Origin: Azoarcus sp. DD4
Lineage (GTDB): Bacteria; Pseudomonadota; Gammaproteobacteria; Burkholderiales; Rhodocyclaceae
NCBI RefSeq assembly: GCF_006496635.1
Contig: NZ_CP022958.1
Location: 1,736,001-1,800,000 of the forward strand
Direction of reading: 5' to 3'
Length of the DNA: 64,000 nt
The notes beneath the pieces were generated by a model that was not told the origin of the DNA, ran no database searches, and saw nothing but the letters and a program-made list of their open reading frames with translations. Numbering within the stretch: the stretch's first letter is position 1; each line of letters starts with the position of its first letter. Below, piece by piece: positions 1 through 8,724 of the stretch. The translations under genes and the position numbers were made by a program.

Positions 1-12
1 AAGTACAGATTT

Positions 13-88
13 GCCCTTGTAGCTCAGTTGGTAGAGCAACGGTTTTGTAAACCGAAGGTCGCGGGTTCGAGTCCTGCCGGGGGCACCA
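13..88 (+). tRNA. tRNA-Thr (anticodon UGU)
   Basis: Cloverleaf with a 7-bp acceptor stem (GCCCTTG against CGGGGGC, including G-U pairs), D arm GCTC/GAGC, and an anticodon loop TTTGTAA that gives UGU. The T arm is GCGGG-TTCGAGT-CCTGC and CCA is encoded at 86-88. The first pair of the anticodon stem (A-A) is mismatched. A terminator follows at once, so this is the last gene of its transcript, whose start lies outside the window. Confidence 0.97.
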
Positions 89-95
89 GATACAG

Positions 96-126
96 AAAGG
101 CCTGCGCTTTGCTGCGCAGGCCTTTT
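96..126 (+). terminator. Rho-independent terminator after tRNA-Thr
   Basis: Perfect 11-bp stem AAAGGCCTGCG (96-106) with CGCAGGCCTTT (115-125), an 8-nt loop and a short T run. It also lies downstream of the convergent GGDEF-EAL gene and may act in both directions. Confidence 0.9.
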
Positions 127-152
127 GCGTTAACCGGACCTTGGTGCCCGGT

Positions 153-2465
153 TCATGGGGCGGCGGGCAGCCCGAGACCGCCGTGTTCGAGCAGGGGGCG
201 GATGACGTCGGCCGCGGCGGGCTTCTGGAAGTAGTAGCCCTGAACTTCGTCGCAACCGGCGGTGCGCAGGTAGATGACCTGCTCGCGGGTTTCCACCCCT
301 TCGGCGATGACGGTCAGACCGAGGTTGTGGCCGAGCGCGATGGTGGAGGCGACGATGGCCGCATCATTGGTCTGGTTGCGGATGTCGCTGATGAAGGAGC
401 GGTCGATCTTGATGATGTCGATCGGCAGGCGCTTGAGGTAACTGAGGCTGGAGAAGCCGGTGCCGTAGTCGTCCAGCGCGATCTTGAGGCCGAGCGCCGA
501 GAGCGTTTCCAGCGCGGCCCGCGGGCGTTCGAAGTCCTCCACCACGCAACGCTCGGTGATTTCGATTTCCAGCAGTTCGGGACGAATACCGCAGTGGGCG
601 ACGGATTCGCGGATCACATCGACGAAGCTCTGGTCGCGTAGTTGCTTGGGCGATACGTTGATCGCGATCGGAACCACGTCCAGGCCTTCGGCCAGCCACG
701 CGGCGATCTGGCGGCAGGCCTCGCGCACCACCCAGTTGCCCAGTTCGATCACCAGGCCTTCCTGTTCCGCATACTCGATGAATTCGCCGGGTGGTACGAG
801 TCCGCGTTGCGGATGCTGCCAGCGGATCAATGCTTCCAGGCTGGTGACGCGAAAGCCGTTGAGGGCGACGCGTGGCTGGTAATGGAGCACGAATTCGTCG
901 CCGAGGATGGCGCGACGAAAGCGACCGCTGAGATCCAGCTGCAGCGACGAGCGGGCGTTGAGCGAGGGGTCGTAGTAGTGGAAGCACCCGCTACCGGTGC
1001 GCTTGGCTTCGTACATCGCCGTATCCGCATTGCGCATCATGGTTTCGACGTCCGTGCCGTCGCGGGGATGGATGGAGATGCCGATGCTCGGGCGCACTTC
1101 GATTTCGTGCGTTTCGAACTGCATCGGCTGGGCGACGGTTTCGATCAGCTTGCGTGCGACGCGGCTGGCGTCGTCGATGGTGTCGAGCTCGGTGAGCAGC
1201 AGCACGAATTCGTCGCCACCCAGGCGGGCGACGATGTCGGTTTGCCGGACGCAGCCGCGCAAGCGGTTCGCCACCTCCTGCAGCAGCAGGTCGCCGATGC
1301 GGTGCCCGAGGGTGTCGTTGATGCGCTTGAAACGGTCGAGATCGAGAAACATCATCACGAACGGCGAGTGGCTGCGTTTTGCCCGGCTCAGGTGACTGTT
1401 CGCCAGCTCGGAGAACAGCATGCGATTGGGCAGTCCGGTCAGGTGGTCGTGGGAGGCGAGTTGGTAGGCGCGCGAGGATTCGTCGCGCAGGCGGGCGACC
1501 AGTTCGCTGTTGGCTTCACCCGCGCGGACCAGTTCGTGGCACAGGCGGCGTTGGCGGTAAGCGATCGAAACCAGTACGACGGCAGCGGCCGATAACGCAA
1601 TGGTGAGGCTCCAGCCCCAGCTGCGCATGTTGCTGCGTGCGCCGTCGGTCAGCGCGAGCACCTCGTCGAGCGCGCTGACGACGCGGACGTGCAGGCCGTA
1701 GCCGGGGATTTCGGCATGGCCGATCACGACGGTGCCGCCGGCGGAGGAGTGGATCACCCCGGCGTTCGGCGGAGGGTGCTGGATGGCCGCTATTGCCGAC
1801 GCCGTTGCACCCGGTGGTGTCGGGCGCCGCCAGGTCGAGCGCCCGCGGTGATCGTACAGGACGACGATGCCGGGATGTCCCGGGGCGACACGTTCGAGTC
1901 CGGCGAGCAGGCTGCCGGTGTCGATGCCGATTCGGTGCCCGGTGCCCGGCGCGGACTGCAGCGTGACGGTGAGCATATCGTCATCGATGCCTACGGTCGG
2001 AGCGGGTTCCTGCGTGGCGACCATGGCGCCGGCCGGCGTGCTGCCTGCGCTTGTCCCGACCGCGGCGATATCGTGCTCGAGTCGAGCCGCGATCCGGTCG
2101 GCGACCAGCCTGGCGAGCCCGTCGTTTTGCGCCAGCGTGAAGCGGATTGCGAGGTTGCGTTCCCTCTCGGCATAGATGCCGTGCCCTGCCCAGATCGCCG
2201 CCACCAGCACGGCGACGAGCAGCAGCGGACCGATGATCAGACCCAGCCAGCCATCGATCCGCACCTGTTGTTCGAGGACGGGTGGGGCGAAGGGGGCCGG
2301 TGGTGTGGGTGACCTCAGCGGTGGGCCGAACAGGCAGGAGTCGTTCACAGGGTTATTGTTCGCCCGGTCGTAACAGGCAGGCCGTCGATGCGGCGGGTGC
2401 GCATGGTCGCGCGGCGACATTGCAGCCGTGTTACGCCGACGGTGCAGCGGAGCGGGACCGGGCAT
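153..2465 (-). CDS. GGDEF-EAL cyclic-di-GMP signalling protein, membrane-anchored sensor
   Basis: Makes and/or degrades cyclic-di-GMP at the inner membrane. A membrane segment lies at about residues 73-95 and a second at about 283-305, bracketing a periplasmic region of unknown ligand. The GGDEF domain has an intact GGDEF signature, and RQTD sits five residues before it, matching the product-inhibition I-site. The EAL domain keeps the EALIRW, ITE and DDYGTGFSS motifs, so both activities are possible; composite proteins of this kind often act as phosphodiesterases. The first 40 or so residues are low-complexity, and a GTG near 2348 is a plausible true start; no convincing ribosome site separates the options. 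It is transcribed toward tRNA-Thr and stands alone. Family call is firm; signal and net activity are unknown. Confidence 0.93.
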   Translation of the reverse strand: MPGPAPLHRRRNTAAMSPRDHAHPPHRRPACYDRANNNPVNDSCLFGPPLRSPTPPAPFAPPVLEQQVRIDGWLGLIIGPLLLVAVLVAAIWAGHGIYAERERNLAIRFTLAQNDGLARLVADRIAARLEHDIAAVGTSAGSTPAGAMVATQEPAPTVGIDDDMLTVTLQSAPGTGHRIGIDTGSLLAGLERVAPGHPGIVVLYDHRGRSTWRRPTPPGATASAIAAIQHPPPNAGVIHSSAGGTVVIGHAEIPGYGLHVRVVSALDEVLALTDGARSNMRSWGWSLTIALSAAAVVLVSIAYRQRRLCHELVRAGEANSELVARLRDESSRAYQLASHDHLTGLPNRMLFSELANSHLSRAKRSHSPFVMMFLDLDRFKRINDTLGHRIGDLLLQEVANRLRGCVRQTDIVARLGGDEFVLLLTELDTIDDASRVARKLIETVAQPMQFETHEIEVRPSIGISIHPRDGTDVETMMRNADTAMYEAKRTGSGCFHYYDPSLNARSSLQLDLSGRFRRAILGDEFVLHYQPRVALNGFRVTSLEALIRWQHPQRGLVPPGEFIEYAEQEGLVIELGNWVVREACRQIAAWLAEGLDVVPIAINVSPKQLRDQSFVDVIRESVAHCGIRPELLEIEITERCVVEDFERPRAALETLSALGLKIALDDYGTGFSSLSYLKRLPIDIIKIDRSFISDIRNQTNDAAIVASTIALGHNLGLTVIAEGVETREQVIYLRTAGCDEVQGYYFQKPAAADVIRPLLEHGGLGLPAAP

Positions 2466-2559
2466 TCCGGATTACCGGGAACGCTTTGGCTGTCGTCAGG
2501 TCTGATCCGGCAGCGCAAAGAAAGACGAGGGCAGCCGGCGGCATGTTAGACTGCAGCCC

Positions 2560-2589
2560 TTGAAATACAGCGCGCCGTCTCCATATAGG
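2560..2589 (+). promoter_or_regulatory. Probable sigma-70 promoter of ssrA
   Basis: TTGAAA (2560-2565), an 18-bp spacer and TATAGG (2584-2589). The expected start near 2596 lies just ahead of the tmRNA 5' end at 2612, consistent with a short trimmed leader. Confidence 0.55.
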
Positions 2590-2611
2590 GGACATGCGTT
2601 ACCGATCACCT

Positions 2612-2989
2612 GGGGCCGACCTGGCTTCGACGTGGGTCGCGAAGCAGTGCAGTGCATACCGAGGACCAGTCACCTCGTAAATCCATCTGGGAAACTACAA
2701 ACGCCAACGACGAGCGTTTCGCTCTCGCCGCTTAATCCCGGCGGGCGCTGCACCGGCAGGTCTCTGGGCCGGGTGGTCTTAGCGTAAGCTGAGCCGCTGC
2801 AGTGTCATTTACAGAGAATCGCGAGCAGGGCCGGGTTACTTGGCTCTGTAGCTAAAGGTAAGGTAACTCGCTGATGACCGGCCTGCCGATCGGCTAAGTC
2901 AGAGGCTAAATCCAAATAGGTCGGCTAAGTATGTAGAGCTGTCTGTAGAGGGCTTGCGGACGGGGGTTCGATTCCCCCCGGCTCCACCA
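2612..2989 (+). ncRNA. ssrA: Transfer-messenger RNA (tmRNA)
   Basis: Rescues stalled ribosomes by trans-translation and tags the nascent chain for proteolysis. The 5' end GGGGCCGACCTGGCTTCGAC and the 3' tRNA-like end with T arm and CCA (2987-2989) are typical; the 7-bp acceptor stem forms between GGGGCCG and CGGCTCC. The tag frame starts at GCC 2703 and ends at TAA 2733-2735, encoding ANDERFALAA, a betaproteobacterial-type tag. Length of 378 nt fits a one-piece tmRNA. Its own promoter and terminator flank it. Confidence 0.98.
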
Positions 2990-3014
2990 GCACGACTTCC
3001 AAGGAAGTCCAAAG

Positions 3015-3055
3015 AAGGCCAGAACTCCGAGAGAAATCAAGGGTTCTGGCCTTTT
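3015..3055 (+). terminator. Rho-independent terminator of ssrA
   Basis: An 11-bp stem AAGGCCAGAAC (3015-3025) with GTTCTGGCCTT (3043-3053), followed by a T run. It also lies downstream of tssA on the other strand. Confidence 0.9.
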
Positions 3056-3105
3056 TCTCGTGTTGTCTCGGCACGTCTGTCCGCGGTCGGGTCGACGACG
3101 CATCG

Positions 3106-4170
3106 TCAGTCCGACGCGCGGAACTCCAGCAATTCCTGCAGTTGGCCCAGGGTCGATCCGTCCTTGATCACTGTCTGCAGCCATTCCTCGAAGCTCATTC
3201 CGGCCCAGCGGGCGGCACGTTCGACGAGTAGCGCGACCGGACTGTGGGGCTCGTGGTGACGGAAGTAGCGGGCGACTTCTTCGAGTTGCCGTATCGCCTC
3301 GACGCGCCCTGCAGGTGACTCGCAGGCGGCGGAACGGATGTCCGGGGGAGCAGCTTGGTCGGTTGCCGCGGTCGGCGGCGGCGCCGTGTGCGCGGCGATT
3401 GCCGGTGTTGCGCTGCCGTGGCGGTGCAGACGGGCAGCGAGCCGGGTGCAAGCTTCCACCGCATCGCATGTCTGCCGCATGACGGGGGCCTGGAGGCCGA
3501 AATGCCTCGCGAGGCTGGCGTCCAGCCCTTGCCACGCATGACGAACGCGCTCCAGGCGCGCATCGAGCTTGGCAAACCACTGTGGTCCCGAAGCCGCAGC
3601 GCTGCGTTCGAGCAGGGTCGCAGGCGGAGCGGGCTGCCCTGGGACGGTCGCTGCCGGTGCGGGCCGGCTGCCTTCCCCATCTGGCGCGTGGGAGGGGCTG
3701 TTGTCGTGCCAGCTGTAGCCGCCATGATCAGGCGAGGTCAGCGCAAGCGTGCGCACCGTTCCGGCCAGTTGTGCATCCAGCCATTCGATGCGTCCGCTGC
3801 GTTCGCCGAGGTCGCCGTCGTCGGGTCGGGGGAAGAGCTGCGGCCAATGGGCGTCGAGCAGGTTGGCGAGGAATGTCAGCCCGAAGGCGATGCCGTCGAA
3901 ACCGGCGGTATGGGCGAGGGCGTCCACATACCAGGCAGCCAGCCGAAGGTCTTTGCTCTGCACGGCCAAGGCCTCTTCGCACAGGCGGGCGGTGAGTTCC
4001 CAGTCCGCCACCTTCAGCGTAGCGACCCAGTCGCCCTGGGCGAGGCTGGGATCGTCGGCGTGGCGGGCCTCGCGGATCTGGTCGAACAGGGATGTGTAGC
4101 CGAGGTCGGCTCCAGCGGGAGCGTCGGCCGCGACCGGCGCGAGCAGGCGTCGAAGCAGGGCTTCGTCCAT
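3106..4170 (-). CDS. tssA: Type VI secretion protein TssA (ImpA N-terminal family)
   Basis: TssA caps or primes the assembling tail sheath of the type VI system in the cytoplasm. Residues 1 to about 150 match the ImpA N-terminal domain (LGYTSLFDQIREAR, GDWVATLKVADWEL, WPQLFPRPDDGD). The middle is low-complexity and the C-terminal region is helical (PVALLVERAARWAGMSFEEW, then TLGQLQELL), as in short-form TssA. At 354 aa it is within the family range. The start lies 1 bp after the stop of the PAAR gene, so the two are co-transcribed. No other T6SS structural gene is in the window, so this pair is an outlier module serving a machine elsewhere or a remnant. Confidence 0.88.
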   Translation of the reverse strand: MDEALLRRLLAPVAADAPAGADLGYTSLFDQIREARHADDPSLAQGDWVATLKVADWELTARLCEEALAVQSKDLRLAAWYVDALAHTAGFDGIAFGLTFLANLLDAHWPQLFPRPDDGDLGERSGRIEWLDAQLAGTVRTLALTSPDHGGYSWHDNSPSHAPDGEGSRPAPAATVPGQPAPPATLLERSAAASGPQWFAKLDARLERVRHAWQGLDASLARHFGLQAPVMRQTCDAVEACTRLAARLHRHGSATPAIAAHTAPPPTAATDQAAPPDIRSAACESPAGRVEAIRQLEEVARYFRHHEPHSPVALLVERAARWAGMSFEEWLQTVIKDGSTLGQLQELLEFRASD

Positions 4171-4171
4171 G

Positions 4172-4435
4172 TCAGCCCCTGCCCGCGTTGGCCAGCGTGG
4201 CGATCAGGCTCGCGCCACAACTGGTGAGATGTCCTTCGAGTGCGACAGGGAGCCCGTCTATCAGCCAGTCGGGATCGCCTTCGATGATCACGCCGACGGC
4301 GTGGCCGGAGAGCGGACAGACGACGCGATCGCCCAGGCGGGCTACCGCCTTGCCCATGACTTCGCAGTTGGGAGAGGCGCTGGCGACGATGCCGCCGTGG
4401 CTGGTCGGATCGCCGAGTCGGATGAGAGGGCGCAT
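4172..4435 (-). CDS. PAAR-domain protein (type VI spike tip)
   Basis: PAAR proteins sharpen the VgrG spike and carry effectors. The 87-aa protein begins MRPLIRLGDPTSHGG and continues with short beta-rich repeats (VARLGDRVVCPLSGH, LEGHLTSCGASLIA) containing the His and Cys residues expected to bind zinc. It consists of the PAAR fold alone, without a toxin extension. I chose the ATG at 4435 because GGAG sits 6 nt ahead; ATGs at 4447 and 4453 are possible. First gene of the pair with tssA. Confidence 0.88.
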   Translation of the reverse strand: MRPLIRLGDPTSHGGIVASASPNCEVMGKAVARLGDRVVCPLSGHAVGVIIEGDPDWLIDGLPVALEGHLTSCGASLIATLANAGRG

Positions 4436-4799
4436 TGAGTACTCCATTGGCATATTTCGGAAGTATATCGACCATCGCGCCGTCGTGGCAGCTGGTCAGG
4501 TCGGTTTGCGAGACATGATGCAGCGCTGCGTCGCCCGGAGCCTGGCGCGCCTTCATCGTCCGCGACCGCCATGACGCATGTCGCGATTGCGCAGGCGCCT
4601 TGCGGCAAGGTGGTGGAATGGCTGGAGAAGCCCGGGACGAGACATGTCGGCAGGTGCCGCAATGAGGGTAGCCGGAGCGGATGCTTCATCCCCTTCGCCA
4701 TCAGGGAGATCGTCCTCACTACCCGCAGCCTGGGGTATAGTCCGCCCTCCGTCCTTCCCGGACGGATCCGGATTCACCTGTTTTACCGTTGCCCACACC
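4436..4799. other. Intergenic region between the PAAR gene and trmA
   Basis: A divergent 364-bp gap. For the PAAR gene, TATACT occurs on the minus strand near 4472. For trmA, TATAGT lies at 4736-4741 without a convincing -35 box. Short open frames here look like chance frames. No RNA gene was recognised. Confidence 0.4.
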
Positions 4800-5894
4800 A
4801 TGCCGTTGCCCAGCTTCAACCCCGCCGATTACGACACCCAGCTCGCCGGGAAGGTCGCCCGCTTCAAGGCGGACTTTGCCGCCCTTGGCGTGCCGGAACC
4901 GGAAGTCTTCCGCTCCGAGCCGCTGCACTACCGGCTGCGCGCCGAGTTCCGCATGTGGCACGAGGGCGGCCGGGTCGATTACGCGATGTTCGATCCGGCC
5001 GAGCCGAAAGTGCCGGTCATCCTTTCCGACTTTCCGCCCGCGGCGGCGCCGATCGCCGCCGCGATGCCGGTGCTGCGCGAGCGGCTGATGGCCAGCGAGG
5101 TGCTCAAGCGCAAGATCTTCCAGGTCGAGTTCCTCGCCACCCTGTCGGGCGAGCTGATGATCAGCCTGGTCTATCACCGCTCGCTGGAGGCCGACTGGGA
5201 GGCGGCCGCGCGCGAGCTCGCCGCCGCCATGGGCGTGCAGATCATCGGCCGCAGCCGCAAGCAGAAGATCGTGCTCGAGCGCGACTGGCTGCTGGAGGAG
5301 TTCGAACTCGACGGCCGCCGCCTGCGTTACCAACAGATCGAGGGCTGCTTCTCCCAGCCCAACGGCGGGGTGAACCGCCATATGCTGGGCTGGGCGCGCG
5401 CGCAGGCCGCCGGCAGCGGCGGCGACCTGCTGGAGCTCTACTGCGGCAACGGCAACTTCACCGTGGCGCTGGCGCCGCTGTTCGACAAGGTGCTGGCCAC
5501 CGAGATGAGCAAGCCCTCGGTGCGCGTTGCGCACTACAACCTGGAAGCCAACGGCGTCGGCAATGTGACTATGGTGCGGATGGCGAGCGAGGAGATCAGC
5601 GACGCGCTCGCCGGCGGCCGCGAGTACCGCCGCATGAAGGAGATCGACCTCGCCGGCTACCGCTTCGGCACCCTCTTCGTCGATCCGCCGCGCAGCGGCC
5701 TGGACGAGGCCACGGTGGCGCTGGCGCGCGGCTTCGACCGCATCCTCTACATTTCCTGCAATCCGCACACGCTGCGCGACAATGTCGCCGCGCTGCAGGA
5801 CACCCACCACATCGCCGCGGCGGCGGCCTTCGACCAGTTCCCCTACACCCACCACCTCGAATGCGGGGTGCTGCTGGCGCGCCGCGCGGCCTGA
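4800..5894 (+). CDS. trmA: tRNA (uracil-5-)-methyltransferase TrmA
   Basis: Makes 5-methyluridine at position 54 of tRNA with S-adenosylmethionine. The 364-aa length equals the E. coli enzyme. The opening PSFNPADYDTQLAGKVARF is typical of TrmA. The SAM-binding motif is LELYCGNGNFTVAL, followed by DPPRSGLD, the nucleophile Cys in YISCNPHTLRDN and the C-terminal general-base Glu in HHLECGVLL. I start at ATG 4800 because residues before it are not TrmA-like. The small yjdM gene follows after 33 bp and may be co-transcribed. Confidence 0.96.
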   Translation: MPLPSFNPADYDTQLAGKVARFKADFAALGVPEPEVFRSEPLHYRLRAEFRMWHEGGRVDYAMFDPAEPKVPVILSDFPPAAAPIAAAMPVLRERLMASEVLKRKIFQVEFLATLSGELMISLVYHRSLEADWEAAARELAAAMGVQIIGRSRKQKIVLERDWLLEEFELDGRRLRYQQIEGCFSQPNGGVNRHMLGWARAQAAGSGGDLLELYCGNGNFTVALAPLFDKVLATEMSKPSVRVAHYNLEANGVGNVTMVRMASEEISDALAGGREYRRMKEIDLAGYRFGTLFVDPPRSGLDEATVALARGFDRILYISCNPHTLRDNVAALQDTHHIAAAAAFDQFPYTHHLECGVLLARRAA

Positions 5895-5927
5895 ATGTCC
5901 GCGCATCCATAACGACAAAGGAAGATC

Positions 5928-6266
5928 ATGAGCAGCCTGCCCAAGTGTCCCCAGTGCAGTTCCGAATACACCTATGAGGACGGCGACAACTACGTCTGCC
6001 CCGAGTGCGCCCACGAATGGCCCAAGGCCGCCGCTGCGGCCGTGGAAGAGGCGCGGGTGGTGCGCGACGCCAACGGCAATGTGCTGCAGGATGGCGATTC
6101 GGTGGTGGTGGTCAAGGACCTGAAGGTCAAGGGTTCGTCCTCGGTGGTGAAGGTCGGCACCAAGGTCAAGAACATCCGTCTGGTCGACGGCGACCACGAC
6201 ATCGACTGCAAGATCGATGGCTTCGGTTCGATGGGGCTGAAGTCGGAGTTCGTCAAGAAGGCCTGA
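5928..6266 (+). CDS. yjdM: YjdM/PhnA-family zinc-ribbon protein
   Basis: A 112-aa protein with an N-terminal zinc ribbon of two CxxC pairs (CPQC and CPEC, residues 7 to about 26), a short linker, and the conserved C-terminal domain (DANGNVLQDGDSVVVVKDLK, then VKNIRLVDGDHDIDCKIDGFG). E. coli YjdM was once called PhnA; a link to phosphonate use is not established and there is no phn gene here. AAGGAAG precedes the start. Cytoplasmic, function unknown. Confidence 0.93.
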   Translation: MSSLPKCPQCSSEYTYEDGDNYVCPECAHEWPKAAAAAVEEARVVRDANGNVLQDGDSVVVVKDLKVKGSSSVVKVGTKVKNIRLVDGDHDIDCKIDGFGSMGLKSEFVKKA

Positions 6267-6280
6267 TCGGCCACGCTGTG

Positions 6281-6304
6281 CGGCGGCGGTTTCAGCCGCC
6301 GCCG
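6281..6304. terminator. GC-rich hairpin between convergent genes
   Basis: A 9-bp perfect stem CGGCGGCGG (6281-6289) with CCGCCGCCG (6296-6304) and a 6-nt loop. There is no T run. It overlaps the last codons of the minus-strand gene at 6292, so its role as a terminator is uncertain. Confidence 0.4.
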
Positions 6305-6663
6305 AGTTCGTCGAGCAGGCGCTCGCACTCTTCCATCAGCGACTTGGCCACTTCCGATTCGTAGCGTGGATCGAGCGCCTCGCTCATCTCGTGGCTGATG
6401 TAGAGCCCGGCCTCGCGCGACACCGAACCCTGCACCTGGCGCGCCAGGGTGTCGCTGGCGGCCGACAAGGCCCGCCGCTCCTCCAGCGCGATGTTCCGTT
6501 TCGAGCGCGCCAGCCATTCTGCCGCCAGCGTGGCGCCCTGCGCCTCGGTGAGCCACTGGCCGTGTTCGTAGAAGATGGACAGCCGCTCGGCGGCGAGCGC
6601 GAAGATCAGCGCGACGCGGATGCCGCGCTCGCTGGCGGTGGAGGGAATCGGATCGTGCTGCAT
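6292..6663 (-). CDS. Small helical protein of unknown function
   Basis: 123 aa, not recognised. It is predicted helical and acidic, with EHGQWLTEAQGATLAAEWLA near the middle and a Glu-rich C-terminus (SLMEECERLLDELGGG). There is no signal peptide, membrane segment or cysteine-rich motif. Codon use matches the neighbours, which supports a real gene. It lies 38 bp downstream of fetB on the same strand and may be the tail of that operon. Confidence 0.65.
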   Translation of the reverse strand: MQHDPIPSTASERGIRVALIFALAAERLSIFYEHGQWLTEAQGATLAAEWLARSKRNIALEERRALSAASDTLARQVQGSVSREAGLYISHEMSEALDPRYESEVAKSLMEECERLLDELGGG

Positions 6664-6701
6664 CGGAAGGCGGGCGGTGGGGAGGCCGGCAGTGTAGCCC
6701 T

Positions 6702-7499
6702 TCAGCCGCCGCGCAGGCGATCCAGCCGCAGGCGCTGGCGTTCGTCGAACAGCCGGCGCGCGGCCATGCTCACCGCCACCGTGGTGCCGAAGCCGGTGCC
6801 GGCGGCGATCAGGAACATCACCAGGATCTGGTATTTCACCGCCTCCACCGGCGGCGTGCCGGACAGGATCTGGCCGGTCATCATGCCGGGCAGGCTGACC
6901 ACGCCGGCTGCCGCCATCGCGTTGATGATGGGGATGAGGCCGACGCGTATGGCCTCGCGCCGGCTGTCGGCGATCGCCGAATTCGAGTCTTCGCCGAGCG
7001 CCAGCCGGGTTTCCAGCACGGCCCGCTTCTGCACCGCATCCTGGGTCAGGCGGTCCAGCCCGAGCGAGATGCCGCTCATGGTGTTACCGAGCACCATGCC
7101 GAGCAGCGGAATGGCGTACTGCGGCGCATACCAGGGGTGGTTGGCGATCATGGTGAGCAGTGCCAGCACGGTGACGCTGAAGGAGGACACGAACATCGCC
7201 AGCGTGCCCACGCCGAAACCCCACCAGCCGGTCAGCCGCCGCTTCTGGCGCGCCATCACCTCGCGGCCGGCGATCGCCACCATGGCGACCGCCATCAGCG
7301 CTACCCAGTAGAGATGCACATTCTCGAACAGCGCCTTCAGCACCAGGCCGATCAGCAGCAGCTGCAGCGTGGTGCGCGCCGCGGCCACCAGCAGCTGATG
7401 CTCGACGCCGAGCCGCATCCGCCACGACAGCGCGGCCAGCGCGACCACCAGCAGGGCGGCGAGCGAGAGGTCGAAGGCGCTGAGCTCGATCACGTTCAT
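6702..7499 (-). CDS. fetB: FetB/YbbM-type ABC exporter permease (UPF0014)
   Basis: Integral membrane half of the FetAB exporter, linked in E. coli to iron efflux and peroxide tolerance. The 265-aa sequence has about seven hydrophobic segments, beginning MNVIELSAFDLSLAALLVVA, with the family motifs PLLGMVLGNTMSGISLGLDR and the cytoplasmic loop LGEDSNSAIADSRREAIRVG. The start codon overlaps the 3' end of fetA by 4 bp, so translation is coupled. The substrate in this organism is inferred only from the family. Confidence 0.9.
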   Translation of the reverse strand: MNVIELSAFDLSLAALLVVALAALSWRMRLGVEHQLLVAAARTTLQLLLIGLVLKALFENVHLYWVALMAVAMVAIAGREVMARQKRRLTGWWGFGVGTLAMFVSSFSVTVLALLTMIANHPWYAPQYAIPLLGMVLGNTMSGISLGLDRLTQDAVQKRAVLETRLALGEDSNSAIADSRREAIRVGLIPIINAMAAAGVVSLPGMMTGQILSGTPPVEAVKYQILVMFLIAAGTGFGTTVAVSMAARRLFDERQRLRLDRLRGG

Positions 7500-8161
7500 G
7501 GCTGCGCCTGCTCGATGAGTTGGCCGTTGTCCATGCGGAAACGGCGTCGGGCCACCCGTGCGGCCTGGTGTTCGTCGTGGCTGACCCAGAGCAGCGCCGC
7601 GCCGTCGCCGGCGAGATAGTCGGCGAGCAGCGTCTCGACCCGCGCGGTGCTGTCGGCGTCGAGGTTGCCGGTCGGCTCGTCGAGCAGCAGCACCGCCGGC
7701 TTGCGCATCAGCGCGCGCAGCAGGGCAAGGCGCTGGCGTTCGCCGGTGGAGCAGCGCGCCACCTCCCATTCCAGCGCGTCCGGTGCGAGGCCGAGCCGCT
7801 TCAGCCAGTGAGGCTCGATGCCGTCGGCGAAGTGATCGCCGATGCGCGGCGCCCACCATTGGCTTTCCGCCATCACCAGCACCACCCGGCGCCGCCAGAC
7901 GGGCGCAGGCAAGGCCGAGCAGGCGACATCGTCGAGGAAGGCTTCGCCCTCGTGCGGGTCGAGATCGGCGATTGCCCGCAGCAGCAGCGACTTGCCACAG
8001 CCGGAAGGGCCGCGCAGGCAGACGCATTCGCCCGCCGCGACGGTGAGCGAGAGCGGGCCGACGTGGCGGGTGGCAAGCTGGTCGAGGCGGAGCGTGGGCA
8101 CGGCGGCGGCGCGGCGATGGAATGGGCGGATTGTAAGGGCGCCGAAGCGGGTAGCCATCAT
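7496..8161 (-). CDS. fetA: FetA/YbbL-type ABC exporter ATPase
   Basis: ATPase partner of FetB. The 221-aa protein has Walker A GPSGCGKS, a signature loop CSTGERQRLAL (STGER instead of LSGGQ), Walker B VLLLDEPTGNLD and the H-loop VSHDEHQ. The S-T-G-E-R signature is usual for this subfamily. About 22 residues precede the conserved start of the ATPase domain, so the true start could lie slightly downstream; two ATGs stand in tandem at 8161 and 8158. First gene of the fetAB pair, divergent from the ModE-like gene. Confidence 0.9.
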   Translation of the reverse strand: MMATRFGALTIRPFHRRAAAVPTLRLDQLATRHVGPLSLTVAAGECVCLRGPSGCGKSLLLRAIADLDPHEGEAFLDDVACSALPAPVWRRRVVLVMAESQWWAPRIGDHFADGIEPHWLKRLGLAPDALEWEVARCSTGERQRLALLRALMRKPAVLLLDEPTGNLDADSTARVETLLADYLAGDGAALLWVSHDEHQAARVARRRFRMDNGQLIEQAQP

Positions 8162-8232
8162 TCCGGATGATTGACCGGGCGTGCGTGCTGGCTCAAAGTC
8201 CGGGCTCCCTCATCTTTCCGCCGAGCGCCACG

Positions 8233-8646
8233 ATGTCCGACCCCGAACAGAGCCCCTCCGCCGGATCGGCGCCCCTGCAGATCGGCGCCCGGGTGCGCGT
8301 GCTGCTCGGTGAAAGCGTGGCGATCGGGCCCGGCAAAGCCGACGTGCTCGAAGGCATCCGCGACACCGGCTCGATCGCCGCCGCCGGGCGTCGGCTGGGC
8401 ATGGGCTACAAGCGGGTGTGGCTGCTGGTCGAGTCGATGAACCGCTGCTTTTCCGGCCCGCTGGTGGAAGCCTCCAAGGGTGGTGCGCGCGGCGGCGGCG
8501 CCCGCCTGACCGATCTCGGCGAGGAAGTGCTGCAACGCTACCGGCGCATGCAGGCGCTGGCGGAAGCCGCCATTGCCGACGAGGTTGCGGCGTTGCAGGA
8601 GTCGCTGCGCCGTCGCGACGCCGGCGGCGACGCGCCGACCAGCTGA
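8233..8646 (+). CDS. ModE-like winged-helix regulator without molybdate-binding domain
   Basis: 137 aa that match only the N-terminal DNA-binding half of ModE: IGARVRVLLGESVAIGPGKA, then LEGIRDTGSIAAAGRRLGMG and the wing with YKRVWLLVESMN and GGARGGGARLTDLGEEVL. ModE normally carries two TOBE-type oxyanion-binding domains after this; they are absent, so any ligand sensing must occur in another way. A twin palindrome lies 79 bp downstream of its stop and in front of the TauE/SafE gene, the obvious candidate target. Start chosen at ATG 8233; upstream codons are not conserved-looking. Confidence 0.88.
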   Translation: MSDPEQSPSAGSAPLQIGARVRVLLGESVAIGPGKADVLEGIRDTGSIAAAGRRLGMGYKRVWLLVESMNRCFSGPLVEASKGGARGGGARLTDLGEEVLQRYRRMQALAEAAIADEVAALQESLRRRDAGGDAPTS

Positions 8647-8724
8647 GTCTCCCACCGCGTAGTTCCCCCGAACCCTGCAGGCGCAATCCGGCGTCGGCGT
8701 GCGCCTTCCCGTGTCGCACGTGAT

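Noticed and set aside
2612..2989. tmRNA 3' end as an attachment site of an integrated island
   Set aside because: No second copy of the 3' end and no integrase gene were found in the window.
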